Under the pieces are notes generated by a model. The model had not been told where the DNA came from and did not search any database. It saw nothing but the letters and a program-made list of their open reading frames with translations. Below are positions 48,597-49,550 of a DNA stretch of 49,550 nt, piece after piece (within the stretch, counting starts at the first letter, position 1; each line of letters begins with the position of its first letter). Both the position numbers and the translations under genes were made by a program. The stretch is from Deltaproteobacteria bacterium (lineage in GTDB: Bacteria; Desulfobacterota; Binatia; UTPRO1): contig JAJCZP010000149.1 in the NCBI GenBank assembly GCA_029262315.1, positions 1 through 49,550 on the forward strand. Direction: 5' to 3'.

Positions 48597-49550
48597 GTGA
48601 CCCGACTGGCGCCAACGGCCCCGCCCGCCATCTCCGTCGTCATGCCCGCCTACAACCGGGTCGCGTGCATCAACATCGCGATCGACAGCGTGCTGGCGCA
48701 GACGTTCACTGATTTCGAGCTGGTGGTGGTCGATGACTGCTCCACCGATGGCACGGCCGACATGGTCGAGGCGCGCGCCGATCCCAGAGTGCGCTGTGTC
48801 CGACAGCCGATCAACGCCGGGCCGAGCGCGGCACGGAACCGCGGCATCTACGAGGCGCGCGCCTCGCTCATCTCGTTCCTCGACAGCGACGACAGATTTC
48901 TTCCTCGCAAGCTGGATTTCGTCGCGCGCTACTTCGAAAACCATCGGGATGTCGATGCGCTGATCGATTCGTTCGAGGTCGTATATCCGGGGACGATCCC
49001 CTGGAAACGCAACGCGCCGCGGTCCAACCCGGATCTTCGCGACAGCCGTGCGATCGAACGCGCCGTCTTCGCTCGACAGGTCTACAAGGCGACGCCAGCG
49101 CTGACAGCCCGCAAGCATACGTTGATCGAAGCCGGACTGTTCGACGAGGCCCTGCGCAACCGTGAAGACATGGATCTCGTCGTGCGGCTGACCCGCGCCG
49201 CCCGATGCGCCACCACCTCGGAGGTGCTGTGGACCAAGCACTGGACGCGGGGCTCGCTATCAACGCAACAGGGCACCTTCATTCCGAACGTCATCGAGAT
49301 CTGCCGCCGCCACCCGAGCTACCTCACGGATCCCGACTTCCGACCCGGCCTCGCGCGCGACGAAGCACGCCACCTCCTACGACGACTCATACGTGGACAG
49401 TTCCGGCGCCTCGTACGAGATCTTAGGCACCTGGAGACGATCCAAAGTGCTGCCGAAACTCGCACTCTTCTCGTCCAAGGTATGGGCGAGATCCTGCATC
49501 GCTTCTGGCGAGGCACGACCGCGCCCACGCGGATGCCGGCGTCGCCCGCC
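48597..49550 (+). CDS. Family 2 glycosyltransferase (runs off the window)
   Basis: At least 318 codons, open to the end of the window; start taken as GTG 48597. GT-A fold signatures are ISVVMPAYNR at the N terminus, LVVVDDCSTDGTADMV (nucleotide-binding acid), PINAGPSAARNRGIYEA and ISFLDSDDRF (the D-x-D metal motif), and later NREDMDLVVRL. Such enzymes transfer sugars from nucleotide donors to surface polysaccharides or proteins. With galU at the other end of the window it fits envelope glycan synthesis, but no pathway can be named. Confidence 0.85.
   Translation, partial: MTRLAPTAPPAISVVMPAYNRVACINIAIDSVLAQTFTDFELVVVDDCSTDGTADMVEARADPRVRCVRQPINAGPSAARNRGIYEARASLISFLDSDDRFLPRKLDFVARYFENHRDVDALIDSFEVVYPGTIPWKRNAPRSNPDLRDSRAIERAVFARQVYKATPALTARKHTLIEAGLFDEALRNREDMDLVVRLTRAARCATTSEVLWTKHWTRGSLSTQQGTFIPNVIEICRRHPSYLTDPDFRPGLARDEARHLLRRLIRGQFRRLVRDLRHLETIQSAAETRTLLVQGMGEILHRFWRGTTAPTRMPASPA

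Overview
The window is GC-rich DNA from what looks like a deltaproteobacterium-type organism (Myxococcota, or Desulfobacterota_B/'Binatia'). This is inferred from content: many secreted Cys-rich, beta-propeller and beta-helix proteins, a Myxococcus-type cysteine-rich repeat (CGDG...CDDGN), long class III cyclases, and many vapBC/brnTA-type toxin-antitoxin scraps. No marker gene fixes the taxonomy.

Layout. (1) 1-455: 3' end of galU, then an intact tRNA-Ala(CGC). (2) 456-31502: a composite genomic island at the 3' end of that tRNA. A frameshifted tyrosine integrase lies next to the tRNA. The 3' end of the tRNA is repeated at 5102, 13659, 20976 and 31480. Each copy is preceded, exactly 61 bp upstream, by a doubled AGCCACATC motif. 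I read this as four cargo modules accreted in tandem at one attachment site. Module 1 carries a beta-helix/NHL secreted protein. Module 2 carries toxin-antitoxin genes and remnants, a fragment of the flanking cyclase gene, a delta-60 propeller protein and a nucleotidyltransferase pair. Module 3 carries an amidohydrolase remnant, two secreted proteins, a membrane protein, an HTTM protein and a serine-recombinase remnant. Module 4 carries a seven-gene operon and an Lcl-domain protein. (3) 31503-49550: presumed chromosome with further accessory genes. These include a class III adenylate cyclase, three toxin-antitoxin loci plus toxin remnants, a secreted metzincin, a collagen-like protein, a UGA-containing ArsC-like selenoprotein, a GST, a haloalkane dehalogenase-like enzyme, a DsbA-family protein, an NHL propeller protein and the start of a family 2 glycosyltransferase.

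The main discovery candidate is the operon at 21201-29016. Five consecutive genes match, by family, the Campylobacter jejuni pathway for O-methyl phosphoramidate: glutamine kinase (PEP-synthase-like), a class I amidotransferase-fold hydrolase, a CTP:phosphoglutamine cytidylyltransferase, an APS-kinase-like CDP-phosphoramidate kinase and a SAM methyltransferase. They are preceded by a radical SAM enzyme and a sulfotransferase-fold protein. The last soluble donor of that pathway is a 3'-phospho-nucleotide resembling PAPS, so the sulfotransferase-fold protein is a reasonable candidate for the phosphoramidate transferase.

A second find is a gene that ordinary ORF calling truncates. The ArsC-like protein at 42696-43037 (minus strand) has an in-frame UGA in a U-T-S-C motif, followed by a good bacterial SECIS-like hairpin. 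Several secreted proteins on both sides of the island boundary share domains I cannot name: a C-terminal beta domain around a Tyr-Lys-Tyr-Lys-Asp motif, and Cys/Lys-rich helical repeats. This points to a lineage-specific exported protein set.
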